Source: Gp1-AA133 sp963850425
GTDB taxonomy: Bacteria; Acidobacteriota; Terriglobia; Terriglobales; Acidobacteriaceae
Direction of reading: 5' to 3'
DNA length: 64,000 nt
Assembly (NCBI GenBank): GCA_963850425.1
Contig: CAWKLF010000005.1
Span: 372,001 to 436,000, forward strand
The notes beneath the pieces are model-generated. The model worked only from the letters and a program-made list of their open reading frames with translations, had not been told where the DNA came from and did not search any database. Of this stretch, positions 17,820-26,443 are shown in pieces. Position 1 is the first letter of the stretch; each line of letters starts with the position of its first letter. The translations under genes and the position numbers were made by a program.

Positions 17820-17869
17820 TTGTGACGCCGGTCACCATGAGTTAGAATGGAGATTCGAACGAACGTTCG
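17820..17869 (+). promoter_or_regulatory. Promoter and palindromic operator of the tetR-led CoA-catabolism cluster
   Basis: TTGTGA (17820-17825), 17 bases, TAGAAT (17843-17848), then the inverted repeat CGAACG-AA-CGTTCG at 17856-17869, exactly at the expected transcription start and four bases before the tetR ATG. The spacer holds a second inverted repeat, GTGAC-GCCG-GTCAC (17822-17835). The 14-base operator fits the consensus I recall for the phenylacetyl-CoA-responsive TetR regulator PaaR of Thermus (CNAACGNNCGTTNG). I found no second copy in the cluster. Confidence 0.65.
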
Positions 17870-17873
17870 ATAA

Positions 17874-18533
17874 ATGCCCGGTACCTCCCCATCTCGCAGC
17901 TCATCCGGCCGGCGCGTTCGCGCGCCCCGCCCCAACCGCCTGCCCACCCGCTTCGACCGCAGGCTTTCGGAAATCCTGGCCCATGCGACCGATGTCTTTG
18001 ACGAAAAAGGCTATGAGGGCGCTTCCATGCGCGATCTCTCGCGGGCCAGCGGCATGTCGCTCGCGGGGCTTTACTACTACTTCGAATCTAAAGAAAAGCT
18101 GCTCTACCTCATCCAGCGCCACACCTTCACCACGATCCTCGAGCGGCTGCAGTCCCGCCTCGAAGGTGTGAGCGATCCGGAGACGCGCATTCGCGTCTTC
18201 ATTGCCAACCACCTCGAATATTTCCTGGCCAACCAGAAGGCTATGAAAGTCCTTTCCCATGAAGACGAGGTCCTCAAGAATGGTTACGGCTCGGAAATCG
18301 CGGGCATCAAGCGGGAGTACGTGCGCACGTGCGTTGCATTGGTGGACGATTTGAAGCGGACCAAGACGCTCGACTTCTCCAGCCGCACCGCCGCGCTGAG
18401 CCTGTTCGGCATGATGAACTGGATCTACACCTGGTATAAAGCGCGGCTCGATGGAAACGCAGAGGAACTTGCGCAAGAAATGGGAAACATTTTTCTCAAC
18501 GGTTTAAGCGGACGCCCGGCAAAGAGGAAATGA
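17874..18533 (+). CDS. TetR-family regulator, PaaR/FadR-like
   Basis: The 219-residue protein has an arginine/proline-rich head (1-25), a TetR DNA-binding domain (about 28-75: ILAHATDVFDEKGYEGASMRDLSRASGMSLAGLYYYFESKEKLL) and an all-helical ligand domain ending NWIYTWYKARLDGNAEELAQEMGNIFLNGL. The C-terminal domain type is common among regulators that sense acyl- or aryl-CoA thioesters. It lies directly upstream of five catabolic genes and behind a palindromic operator at its own start site, so autoregulated repression of the whole cluster is likely. The leader is about 19 bases with no strong Shine-Dalgarno sequence. Confidence 0.85.
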   Translation: MPGTSPSRSSSGRRVRAPRPNRLPTRFDRRLSEILAHATDVFDEKGYEGASMRDLSRASGMSLAGLYYYFESKEKLLYLIQRHTFTTILERLQSRLEGVSDPETRIRVFIANHLEYFLANQKAMKVLSHEDEVLKNGYGSEIAGIKREYVRTCVALVDDLKRTKTLDFSSRTAALSLFGMMNWIYTWYKARLDGNAEELAQEMGNIFLNGLSGRPAKRK

Positions 18534-18606
18534 AGAGCCGGAAGTTTTGTGAAGCGCTGGATATGCAAATGAACAGCTGGATACTTCCAGTGAGGAATTC
18601 TATTTC

Positions 18607-18640
18607 ATTGTCATCCTGAGCGAAGCGAAGGACCTCTGCA
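18607..18640 (+). repeat. TCATCCTGAGCGAAGCGAAGG dispersed element
   Basis: Contains TGTCATCCTGAGCGAAGCG followed by AAGGACCTCTGCA, a widely dispersed intergenic sequence found in many bacterial phyla, including Acidobacteria and Chloroflexi. One copy is visible in this window. Function unknown. Confidence 0.6.
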
Positions 18641-18692
18641 CTTCACAGGGCCAGACATCGAAATCACCGACGAGATTTGAAAGGAGCCTGAC

Positions 18693-19514
18693 ATGGCGAC
18701 CACAACGCAACCGGCATCCAGCGAGACCTCCAAAAAGCTGATCAACTACCGCAAAGACGGCGGTGTGGCGGTGATTGAGATGTTTGACCCACCGGCCAAC
18801 ACCTACACCTACGAAATGAATCGCCAACTGGACGAAGCGATCCTGGCGGCGCGCATGGATAATGACGTCTACGTGATCTTACTGACGGGATCCGGGGACA
18901 AGTTTTTCTCCGCCGGCGCGAATATCAAGATGCTGGCCAGCGTCGATCCAACCTTCAAATATTACTTTTGCCTGCACGCAAACGAGACCCTGCTTCGCCT
19001 TGAACACACTCCTAAGCTAGTCATCGCCGCTCTGAATGGCCATTGCGTGGGCGGCGGCCTCGAGATCGCCATGGCGGCCGACATCCGCATTGCGCGCAAG
19101 GATGCCGGCAAAATTGGCCTCCCCGAAGTGAACCTGGGTGTGCTTCCGGGAACCGGCGGTACGCAGCGTCTCTCGCGCCTTGTAGGCAAGAGCCGCGCGA
19201 TCGAGCTGATGGTTACCGGCAACACCTTTTCTTTCGAAGAAGCCAAGGAACTGGGCGTCATCAACGACATCTACGAGCGCGACAGCTTCATGGAGAACGT
19301 CATGGAATACGCCCGCCAATTCTGCCCTCCTAACAAAGCTGCGAAAGCTGTTGGGCGGATCAAGCGCGCGGTGCAGACCGGGTGGGAGATTCCGATGGAG
19401 TCCGCCCTTGCGGTCGAGCGCGAAAATCAGCAGATTCTCTTCCAGAGCGACGATGCTAAGGAAGGTTTGGCTGCCTACGTAGAAAAGCGGCCGGCTACGT
19501 TTACAGGAAAGTGA
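18693..19514 (+). CDS. Enoyl-CoA hydratase/isomerase family protein
   Basis: The 273-residue crotonase-fold protein carries the CoA-binding and oxyanion-hole segments GDKFFSAGANIKML (near 70) and NGHCVGGGLEIAMAADIRIA (near 115), followed by GLPEVNLGVLPGTGGTQRL with the usual catalytic glutamates. It hydrates or isomerises an enoyl-CoA ester. It is the second gene of the tetR-led set, starting 160 bases after tetR and 28 bases before the aldehyde dehydrogenase. It is far shorter than BoxC (about 550 residues), so it is not a BoxC dihydrodiol lyase. Confidence 0.9.
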   Translation: MATTTQPASSETSKKLINYRKDGGVAVIEMFDPPANTYTYEMNRQLDEAILAARMDNDVYVILLTGSGDKFFSAGANIKMLASVDPTFKYYFCLHANETLLRLEHTPKLVIAALNGHCVGGGLEIAMAADIRIARKDAGKIGLPEVNLGVLPGTGGTQRLSRLVGKSRAIELMVTGNTFSFEEAKELGVINDIYERDSFMENVMEYARQFCPPNKAAKAVGRIKRAVQTGWEIPMESALAVERENQQILFQSDDAKEGLAAYVEKRPATFTGK

Positions 19515-19541
19515 GCGCCACGCGCAGCTGAGCGAACGACA

Positions 19542-21008
19542 ATGATTACAGCGACGAAAGCGAAAATTGCCAAAGGGCGGTTATTGATCGACGGCCAATG
19601 GGTTGACGGCGCGAAGACATTCGACACCGTCAATCCCGCCACGGGCGAGGTCCTCACACAGGTCATCGAAGCTTCCGCGGCGGATGTCGATCGGGCGGTT
19701 TCGGCAGCTCGCCGTGCGTTTGACGACAAGTCCGGACCTTGGCGAAAGATGTCCGCTTCCGAACGCGGCCGGCTGGTCTGGCGGCTGGCGGATCTTATCG
19801 AGCAGCACATCGACGAACTGGCTGAACTCGAGACCCTCGACAACGGAAAACCGATCTTCGAGTCGCGCAACGTCGATCTGCCCATGGTCATTGACGTTCT
19901 CCGCTATTACGCGGGATGGGCCACCAAGATTCATGGCGAGACGGTGAATACCTTCGATTCGGCCTTCACCTATACCCTGCGTGAGCCGGTTGGAGTCGTG
20001 GGCCTGATCATTCCGTGGAATTTCCCGCTTCTGCTGGCCTCCTGGAAATTAGGTCCAGCCCTCGCCTGCGGAAACACCATCGTCATAAAGCCTGCGGAAC
20101 AGACTCCGCTCACCACCCTCCGCCTCGGAGAACTCGCTCTCGAAGCGGGTTTTCCCGCGGGTGTGCTGAACATCGTCACGGGCGGTCCAGCGACCGGAAA
20201 AGCCATCGTCAAGCATCCCGGTATCGACAAGATCGCCTTCACGGGTTCGACCTCCGTGGGCAAGGAAATCATGCGCGGTGCCGCCGATACCCTCAAGCGC
20301 GTGACACTGGAATTGGGCGGCAAGTCGCCGAATATCGTGTTCGCCGACTCCGACATCGACAATGCAGTAAAGGGTGCGATCAACGGCATCTTCTACGGCA
20401 AGGGCGAAGTATGCAACGCAGGCTCGCGGCTCTTTGTCGAAAGCAAGGTCCGGGACCAGTTCATGGAGAAGTTGGTTGGTCGCGCCAAAAAGATGGTGCC
20501 GGGTGATCCTCTCGATCCCAAAACCCGCATGGGCGCCATTGTCAGCCAGGAACAGATGCAGACCGTGCTGGGTTACATCGAGGCCGGAAAGAAGGAAGGC
20601 GCAAAACTCATTGCCGGCGGAAATCGCACCTCGGTTGATGGAGGCAAAGGCTTCTTCATCGAGCCCACAGTGTTCGGCGATGTGACCAACGAAATGAAGA
20701 TTGCGCAGGAAGAGATTTTCGGCCCCGTGCTGGCGACGCTCAAGTTCGACGACGTCGATGAAGTGGTCGAACTAGCGAACCGAAACCAGTATGGCCTCGC
20801 CGCCGCGGTCTGGACGCGCGACGTAAAAAAAGCGCATCAGTTGTCGCGGCAATTGCGCGCCGGCACCGTATGGATTAACACCTACGGCTTGATGGATGCT
20901 GCGCTCCCATTTGGAGGCTACAAGAGCTCGGGCTTCGGCCGCGAGCTCGGCCAGGCCGCGCTTGACCATTACACCGAGATCAAGACCGTTTGGATGAACA
21001 TGGGATGA
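19542..21008 (+). CDS. NAD(P)-dependent aldehyde dehydrogenase, betaine/phenylacetaldehyde dehydrogenase-like
   Basis: The 488-residue protein spans the full ALDH fold. IIPWNFPLLLASWKLGPALA forms part of the cofactor pocket, FTGSTSVGKEI binds nucleotide, ELGGKSPNIVF holds the general-base glutamate and GKGEVCNAGSRLF the nucleophilic cysteine. C-terminal PFGGYKSSGFGRELG is characteristic of class 1/2 ALDHs such as betaine or phenylacetaldehyde dehydrogenase. It oxidises an aldehyde to the acid. It lies 27 bases after the first hydratase. BoxD and PaaZ, which act on CoA-pathway semialdehydes, belong to other ALDH branches as far as I can judge, so this may act upstream, making the acid that is CoA-activated. 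Confidence 0.9.
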   Translation: MITATKAKIAKGRLLIDGQWVDGAKTFDTVNPATGEVLTQVIEASAADVDRAVSAARRAFDDKSGPWRKMSASERGRLVWRLADLIEQHIDELAELETLDNGKPIFESRNVDLPMVIDVLRYYAGWATKIHGETVNTFDSAFTYTLREPVGVVGLIIPWNFPLLLASWKLGPALACGNTIVIKPAEQTPLTTLRLGELALEAGFPAGVLNIVTGGPATGKAIVKHPGIDKIAFTGSTSVGKEIMRGAADTLKRVTLELGGKSPNIVFADSDIDNAVKGAINGIFYGKGEVCNAGSRLFVESKVRDQFMEKLVGRAKKMVPGDPLDPKTRMGAIVSQEQMQTVLGYIEAGKKEGAKLIAGGNRTSVDGGKGFFIEPTVFGDVTNEMKIAQEEIFGPVLATLKFDDVDEVVELANRNQYGLAAAVWTRDVKKAHQLSRQLRAGTVWINTYGLMDAALPFGGYKSSGFGRELGQAALDHYTEIKTVWMNMG

Positions 21009-21131
21009 ACGAGCACTCAGCACTTGACATGTAGCATTTGGCCAATCGGTACTCAATGGTTCTTGGCCAAATGCCAAGTGCTAATCGCTAATTGCTCCGC
21101 AAAAGACGTAGAGCAACCAAGGAAGTGAGAA

Positions 21132-22307
21132 ATGCCAGGAAAAGTAGCAAAAATCGGAACCTTCAGTGATTGGGTCGGCCTGTTCGATGGATGGCGCAAG
21201 GAAATCGGCGTCGACCGCGATGAAATCGCCAGCTTCAAATTCGATACGCTCTACGGCGCAATCGAGACCGAAGAGATCCAATTCGGTTCCTACAAAGGCC
21301 GCCGTAAGTGGGAAAACCTGCGCCAGATTCCTACCCAGCAAATGCGCGACGCTCTGATGAACATGATCGTCTACCAGGGCGACACGGAATTTGCCTCGGT
21401 CGAACAGCAGCGCCATCTGTTCGAAACCGCTCCTACGGACTGGGATCGCCGCGCCCTGACTCGCGTCATGATCGAAGAAATGCGCCATGGCTGGCAGATG
21501 TGCGCGCTGCTCCTCGATCACTTCGGATACTCCGGCAAGGTGGAAGCCCAGAAGATGCTGGAACGCCGCGCCTTCGAAAACGAACGCCTGCTGGGTGCGT
21601 TCAACGTCGACGTCGATAACTGGATGGACTTCTTCACCTATACTGACTTCGTTGACCGTGACGGAAAATTCCAGCTGCAGATGCTCAAGTATTCCGCCTT
21701 CGCGCCGCTGGGACGTTCCATGTCGTACATGCTGCGCGAAGAAGCCTTCCACATGGGCACCGGCAACGACGGCCTGCGCCGGATCGTGCAGGCCGGCATC
21801 ATTCCCGGCTGGCTCATTCAGAAATATCTCAACAAGTGGATCTCGTGTTCCTACGACCTTTTCGGCACGGACCACTCGTCCTCCGCGCATTGGGCCTACG
21901 TTTGGGGCATCAAAGGCCGCTACGACGAACTCAAGAACGAAATGCCTGCCAAGCTGGACGAGCTCAACGACTACAACCGTTGCCTCTACCGCGACGAAGT
22001 GGCCGGGCTCGTGGATCGCTTAAACGGGTTCCGCAAGGCGGGCGAACCCGAGTTGTACGCGCCCGACATTCGCTTCAACCGCGCCATTGGCCAGTTTGCT
22101 GGACAGAAGTTTCATGCAAAGAGCGGCGTCCTGTTAGGCGACAAGGGATACGAAGAACACTTTGCCGAGGTCATGCCGACCGGCGAAGACAAGAAAGTTC
22201 TCCTGGAAATCATTGCCAACGAGAAAAAATGGATCGCGGACAAAGAAGGAGCAAGGGATCCTTTCGACACCATCGGCGAGCCGCGCAAATCGGCAATCAA
22301 CCTTTAA
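21132..22307 (+). CDS. BoxB-like (benzoyl-CoA/phenylacetyl-CoA epoxidase family) di-iron oxygenase
   Basis: A 391-residue ferritin-like protein. Two EExxH motifs are visible: EEMRHGWQM (Glu116, His119) and MLREEAFHM (Glu204, His207), with an acidic helix YQGDTEFASVE (Glu86) supplying a further ligand. The block WMDFFTYTDFVDRDGKFQLQ followed by PLGRSMSYMLREEAFHMGTG closely resembles benzoyl-CoA 2,3-epoxidase BoxB, and the tail (FNRAIGQFAGQKFHAKSG) aligns with BoxB's C-terminus. At 391 residues it is about 80 shorter than BoxB and lacks part of the N-terminal region and the loop after the second motif. No BoxA-type reductase is in the window. The substrate is probably an aryl- or acyl-CoA. Confidence 0.82.
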   Translation: MPGKVAKIGTFSDWVGLFDGWRKEIGVDRDEIASFKFDTLYGAIETEEIQFGSYKGRRKWENLRQIPTQQMRDALMNMIVYQGDTEFASVEQQRHLFETAPTDWDRRALTRVMIEEMRHGWQMCALLLDHFGYSGKVEAQKMLERRAFENERLLGAFNVDVDNWMDFFTYTDFVDRDGKFQLQMLKYSAFAPLGRSMSYMLREEAFHMGTGNDGLRRIVQAGIIPGWLIQKYLNKWISCSYDLFGTDHSSSAHWAYVWGIKGRYDELKNEMPAKLDELNDYNRCLYRDEVAGLVDRLNGFRKAGEPELYAPDIRFNRAIGQFAGQKFHAKSGVLLGDKGYEEHFAEVMPTGEDKKVLLEIIANEKKWIADKEGARDPFDTIGEPRKSAINL

Positions 22308-22383
22308 TTGTGGTTAGCGCCAGCAAAGCTACCACCGGGGACGCAGACATACACGGAGGAACGATACCTTTCTTCCGGGCCCA

Positions 22384-22405
22384 TCTGCGTCCTCTGTGGT
22401 TAGGG
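22384..22405 (+). repeat. Dispersed CGTCCT-TTGCGGTTAAA-like element, copy 2
   Basis: TCTGCGTCCTCTGTGGTTAGGG, related to 8818-8842 and 50966-51007. GGACGCAGA at 22339-22347 and TCTGCGTCC at 22384-22392 form a nine-base inverted repeat, so this copy may fold over a 36-base loop. Confidence 0.45.
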
Positions 22406-22442
22406 TTCTGAAATTTCCCGCCGCCTGCGGTATTCTTCCCTC

Positions 22443-23217
22443 GTGTCCGCTGACGTTGTCCGAATCCGTTGCGACTTCCACCCGCCCGCTGCCAGCATCA
22501 CGCTTCACAATCCCCCCATCAACGTGATTGATATCCCAATGATGGAGGAGCTCTCCACCGCCATCGCCAACGTCGAATCGCACCCCGAAATCTCCATCCT
22601 GATCCTGCGCGGCTCGGAAAAAACGTTCTCTGCGGGAGTCGATGTCGCAGCTCATACTCCCGACAAGGTTGCCGAGATGCTGACCCAGTTCCACGGGATC
22701 TTCCGCGCTCTGGTCGTATCGAAAAAAGTTCTGGTAGCTGAGGTCCGCGGTCATTGCCTGGGCGGCGGCGCCGAGCTGGCAATGATGTGCGACCTGGTCA
22801 TCACCTCAGACACCGCCACCTGGGGTTTCCCTGAAATTCAGCTGGGCTGTTTCCCCCCGGTCGCCGTTACCGCGCTAGCCTCGATCATCGGTCAAAAGCG
22901 CGCCGCCGACCTGATCCTCACGGGCCGCAAATTCAGCGGCCGAGAAGCATCGTTACTGGGCTTGGCGAACGCTGCGGTTTCGGATGCGGAAGTTGGCAGC
23001 AAAGTGAATGAAATTGTCACGCACCTGGCTACGCTAAGCCCTGCGGCTCTGGCCGCAACCAAGAGAGGCACTGTACGTCTGGGACGCGATGCACTTCGAC
23101 AAAGGCCTGGCCCGTGCCGAGAAGATCTACCTCGACGAACTGATGCAAACCGAAGATGCCCGCGAAGGCATTCAGGCATTTCTCGAGAAGCGTACTCCCC
23201 GTTGGAAAGGGAAGTGA
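22443..23217 (+). CDS. Enoyl-CoA hydratase family protein, second copy (frame break near 23065)
   Basis: A crotonase-fold protein of about 257 residues. HNPPINVIDIPMMEEL, RGSEKTFSAGVDVAAHTPDK and VRGHCLGGGAELAMMCDLVI supply CoA binding and the oxyanion hole, and GFPEIQLGCFPPVA follows. This sequence type includes cyclohexa-1,5-diene-carbonyl-CoA hydratases. Translation in the start frame turns nonsensical after AATKRG. Dropping one G within 23061-23070 restores ALYVWDAMHFDKGLARAEKI and the normal C-terminus, ending KRTPRWKGK at 23217. The start is GTG 22443. It lies 135 bases after the BoxB-like gene. Confidence 0.82.
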
Positions 23218-23244
23218 GCCATCACGACTAGAGAGAGCCAACCC

Positions 23245-24089
23245 TTGATCACGGACTGCCACATCCACATTTCGCCGCTGGAAATGTTCAAGCCGCACGC
23301 CCTGGAATTGATGCGCTCCCGCCGCTCCGAATTTCGCGCAGATCGAAGAATACTGCCGCTCCCCGAAAGCCTTCCTCAAATTTCTCGACTCATCCGGAAT
23401 CGATCGCGCGGTGCTTATCAATTACGTGGCGCCAGAGGTTATCGGATTTACGTCGGAAGTCAACCAGTTCGTCTCCGCCTATGTGAAGGAGAGATCCCAA
23501 GCGACTGCTATCATGCGGCAGCCTGCATCCTCGCCACTCGGCCAACATTCTCGCCGACATGGAACAACTGGTCCGCCTGGGGATCCGGATGATCAAAATC
23601 CATCCACCCCATCAGTTGCTCTTTCCCAACGACTACCTGCGCGGAGTCACGGAACTGGAAATCATTTACCGCGCCGCCGAAGCCAACGGCATCCCCGTAA
23701 TGTTCCACACCGGGACCTCGATCTTTCCTGGCGCTCGCAACAAGTACGGTGACCCGATTTACCTCGATGACGTTGCGGTCGACTTCCCTAAAATGAAAAT
23801 CCTTCTTGCCCACGGCGGGCGTCCCTTGTGGATGGACACCGCGTTCTTCCTGGTGCGAAGGCATCCGAATGTTTATCTCGACATCAGCGGAATTCCTCCC
23901 AAGAGTCTGCTTGAATATTTTCCGCGGCTCGAAGAGATTGCTCCCAGCACGTTATTCGGTACGGATTGGCCGGGACCGGGTGTCCCGGATGTTCGGAAGA
24001 ACTTGGAGGATTTTCGCGCGCTCGGATTGCCTGAGCACGTCCAGGACCAGATTCTCAGCAAAACCGCGCTGCAAATTTGGCCCGGATAA
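23245..24089 (+). pseudogene. Amidohydrolase family (COG2159-like) metal-dependent hydrolase with two frame breaks
   Basis: Pieces in three frames form one protein of about 280 residues. MITDCHIHISPLEMFKPHAL holds the HxH metal motif. From about 23327, PNFAQIEEYCRSPKAFLKFLD and DRAVLINYVAPEVIGF follow in the second frame. From about 23493, KRLLSCGSLHPRHSANILAD continues in the third frame to IKIHPPHQLLFPNDY, LLAHGGRP and TLFGTDWPGPGVPD, which holds the metal-binding Asp. Each break is corrected by removing one base (at 23321-23330 and 23487-23494). All functional residues survive, so I suspect assembly error, but three extra bases in 450 bp could also be decay. It starts 27 bases after the second hydratase. 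Confidence 0.75.
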
Positions 24090-24146
24090 GACGCCCAGAT
24101 GGCCGAGGCAGGCCAAAGCCTGCCCCATGCCGTCTCATGCCTTCAC

Positions 24147-26234
24147 CTATTTTGCGGGTGCTCCCGTCAGTTCGTTCACCAGTCCTGTGGCTCCGTAAAT
24201 CTGGCGCAGAGCCTCCACAATTCCTCGCGAGTCCACGTGGACTGCCCGCGCCTGCTTGTCTTCATATACGAAGTTCCACTCCAGCGATTGAATGTTTCCA
24301 TCGAAAATGATGCCGACCACCTCGCCCTTCTTATTGACTGTTGGGCTGCCGGAATTCCCGCCGATGATATCCGCCGTCGAAACATAGTCGAGCGGCGTCG
24401 TAAGCTGCAGCTTCGATTTTGCCTTCATCCAGCTGTCGGGAAGCTGGTAGGGCGGCTTATTCTCGTGATTGGCGGCATGTTGGAAGGCGCCTCCGAAATC
24501 GGTGAAGTAGGGAATCTTCTTTCCGTTTTCTTCGTAGCCTTTCACCGTACCGTAGCTGAGGCGCAGGGTGAACGTCGCATCCGGAGGCTGGTCGTAGCCG
24601 TTGTGCGCGAATCGCGTTCTTGCGATCTGCGCGCCGGCACGCCGCTCGACGGCATCCACCTGATCGTCGTACTGCTTGCGCAGTTCACGGGCCGCCGGAT
24701 CAATGGTGCGCATCAGCACGATCAGTGGATCGGTCGAGGCCTGCACCGCCGCCACGCCGCCCTCGTAGAGTTGCTTTCGCACCGAGACGTCATCGAGCTT
24801 GGTATTGGCGATCAGGTCCTGGGCGGCATCCGCCGGCGACTTCCCATTCAGCGTTTGTTGGACGATGGCGTTATCCGCACCTAATACCTCCTGCATCTGC
24901 GCCAACGAATCGCCGAACGTCACTGTCTCGAGCGATTTATAGATCGGGGCGGTTGAGAACAGCTCTTGTTCGAGCGAAGGGAGTGCCGAGTCGCGGTACT
25001 CCCGCAGGCGTTTTTCGTTGGGCTTCGCCTTCTCTTCCACGACGCGAACGATCCAGCGGGCAAAGTAAGCCAATTTGCTGTTAAAGCCGCGGTTGCGTTC
25101 GATGTAAGTCAAGGGAAGGTAGATTTTGTGCTGCTCGCTGACGCTGTCGGCAATCTCTTGCCACGGATTTTCCGTGCCCTTGTTCTTGGGATTTGCCTTG
25201 AACGCAGACTCTACCTTCGTTTGGTCGGCCTGTTTGCTCGCCATGACCTCCTTGTCCTTCAAGGGCTCCAGGTATCCCGAGATCGCCTTGAAAGAATTTT
25301 GATAGCTGAACAGCTCCTCCTTTGCGATGCGGGCATTTTCCTCCGACTCGTTGCCGAAATTCAGAAGCAGCGTGATTCGGCGCTTGTAAGTCTCCAGTCG
25401 CGATGGGTAGTCGACATCGCGCAGGAACTCGAGTTGCGCGATGGTGCGTTGGCGCCCGGTGGAACCCGGGTGGCCGGAAACGAAAATCAGATCGTTTTCC
25501 TTCACGCCATCCTTCGACCATTGCAAGTAATGATCGATATGCGCCGGCTTATCGTTCTCGTAGACCCGAAAGAATGTGATATCGAGGTCGTACCGCGGAT
25601 AGGTGAAGTTGTCGGGATCGCCGCCGAAAAACGCGATATCGAACTCCGGCGCGAATACCAGCCGGACGTCCGTGTATTTCTTGTACTTGTACAGGTTGTA
25701 AACTTCGCCGGAATAAAACGTCACCACGTCGCAGCGCAACCCGGTAGACGTGGCACATTCTTTCTCAATCCTCGACATTTCCGCGCGCTGTGCCTGTCCC
25801 GCCTCGGCCGACGACATCCCAGGCTTGGCCGAATCCTTGATCTTGCCCGTGACCTCCTCGATGCCAACCAACTCGTTCAGTTCCAGGTCCGGGCACTTCG
25901 CTTCTTCGGCCTGGGTCTTGGCGTAAAAGCCTTCTTTGATGTAGTCATGTCCGTGGGTGGAAAGCTGCTGGACACAGACCGCCCCCACATGATGATTGGT
26001 GAAGGTAAGGCCGTCGGCCGAGACGAAGGAACCGGAGCCGCCATTGTTAAATCGCACCGAGCCCAGTCGCACATGGTCCAGCCACTGCTGGCTCGGATTG
26101 AATCCGTATTCCTTCTGTACTTTGTCTTTTGGAAAAGCGTTGAAAAGCCACATGCCTTCGTCGCCTCGGCAAAGGGGGCCGAGGGTACAAAGACAAAATA
26201 AAGATATGGAGATTGTGAGAAAGAGGCGCTTCAT
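24147..26234 (-). CDS. S46-family secreted dipeptidyl peptidase (DPP7/DPP11-like)
   Basis: From ATG 26234 the product is about 695 residues with signal peptide MKRLFLTISISLFCLCTLGPLC. S46 features are DEGMWLFNAFP after the signal, NGGSGSFVSADGLTFTNHHVG with the catalytic histidine (81/82), SGHPGSTGRQRT in the middle and GGNSGSPTVNKKGEVVGIIFDGN with the nucleophilic serine near the C-terminus. S46 enzymes release dipeptides from N-termini in the periplasm and are typical of Bacteroidetes and Acidobacteria that live on peptides. The frame extends ten residues further upstream to 26264, but the signal peptide begins at 26234. It is divergent from gltA. Confidence 0.92.
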   Translation of the reverse strand: MKRLFLTISISLFCLCTLGPLCRGDEGMWLFNAFPKDKVQKEYGFNPSQQWLDHVRLGSVRFNNGGSGSFVSADGLTFTNHHVGAVCVQQLSTHGHDYIKEGFYAKTQAEEAKCPDLELNELVGIEEVTGKIKDSAKPGMSSAEAGQAQRAEMSRIEKECATSTGLRCDVVTFYSGEVYNLYKYKKYTDVRLVFAPEFDIAFFGGDPDNFTYPRYDLDITFFRVYENDKPAHIDHYLQWSKDGVKENDLIFVSGHPGSTGRQRTIAQLEFLRDVDYPSRLETYKRRITLLLNFGNESEENARIAKEELFSYQNSFKAISGYLEPLKDKEVMASKQADQTKVESAFKANPKNKGTENPWQEIADSVSEQHKIYLPLTYIERNRGFNSKLAYFARWIVRVVEEKAKPNEKRLREYRDSALPSLEQELFSTAPIYKSLETVTFGDSLAQMQEVLGADNAIVQQTLNGKSPADAAQDLIANTKLDDVSVRKQLYEGGVAAVQASTDPLIVLMRTIDPAARELRKQYDDQVDAVERRAGAQIARTRFAHNGYDQPPDATFTLRLSYGTVKGYEENGKKIPYFTDFGGAFQHAANHENKPPYQLPDSWMKAKSKLQLTTPLDYVSTADIIGGNSGSPTVNKKGEVVGIIFDGNIQSLEWNFVYEDKQARAVHVDSRGIVEALRQIYGATGLVNELTGAPAK

Positions 26235-26340
26235 CCGTGACTCCGAATAAATGAAATATGACAAGCTCAGGCTCGCCTGCAGTATGAGGCCAAACCCTTT
26301 AGTATACGCGGCTAATCCTTCATTGATGTACTAGCGGCGG

Positions 26341-26369
26341 TTGGAAACTGTCCCATTTTGGCGTATAAC
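26341..26369 (+). promoter_or_regulatory. Sigma-70-type promoter of gltA
   Basis: TTGGAA (26341-26346), 17 bases, TATAAC (26364-26369). The start codon is 74 bases further on. Ideal spacing and a five-of-six -10. Confidence 0.6.
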
Positions 26370-26443
26370 AAGGGGTTGCGGACCTCCGTGCCAATCCCCC
26401 GTGGGCCGGCAACAGAATCCATCTGCAGCTCTTGCGAGGGAGT

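Noticed and set aside
24099..26201. Two long plus-strand frames opposite the S46 peptidase
   Set aside because: Antisense shadows; the minus-strand product has a full signal peptide and catalytic motifs.
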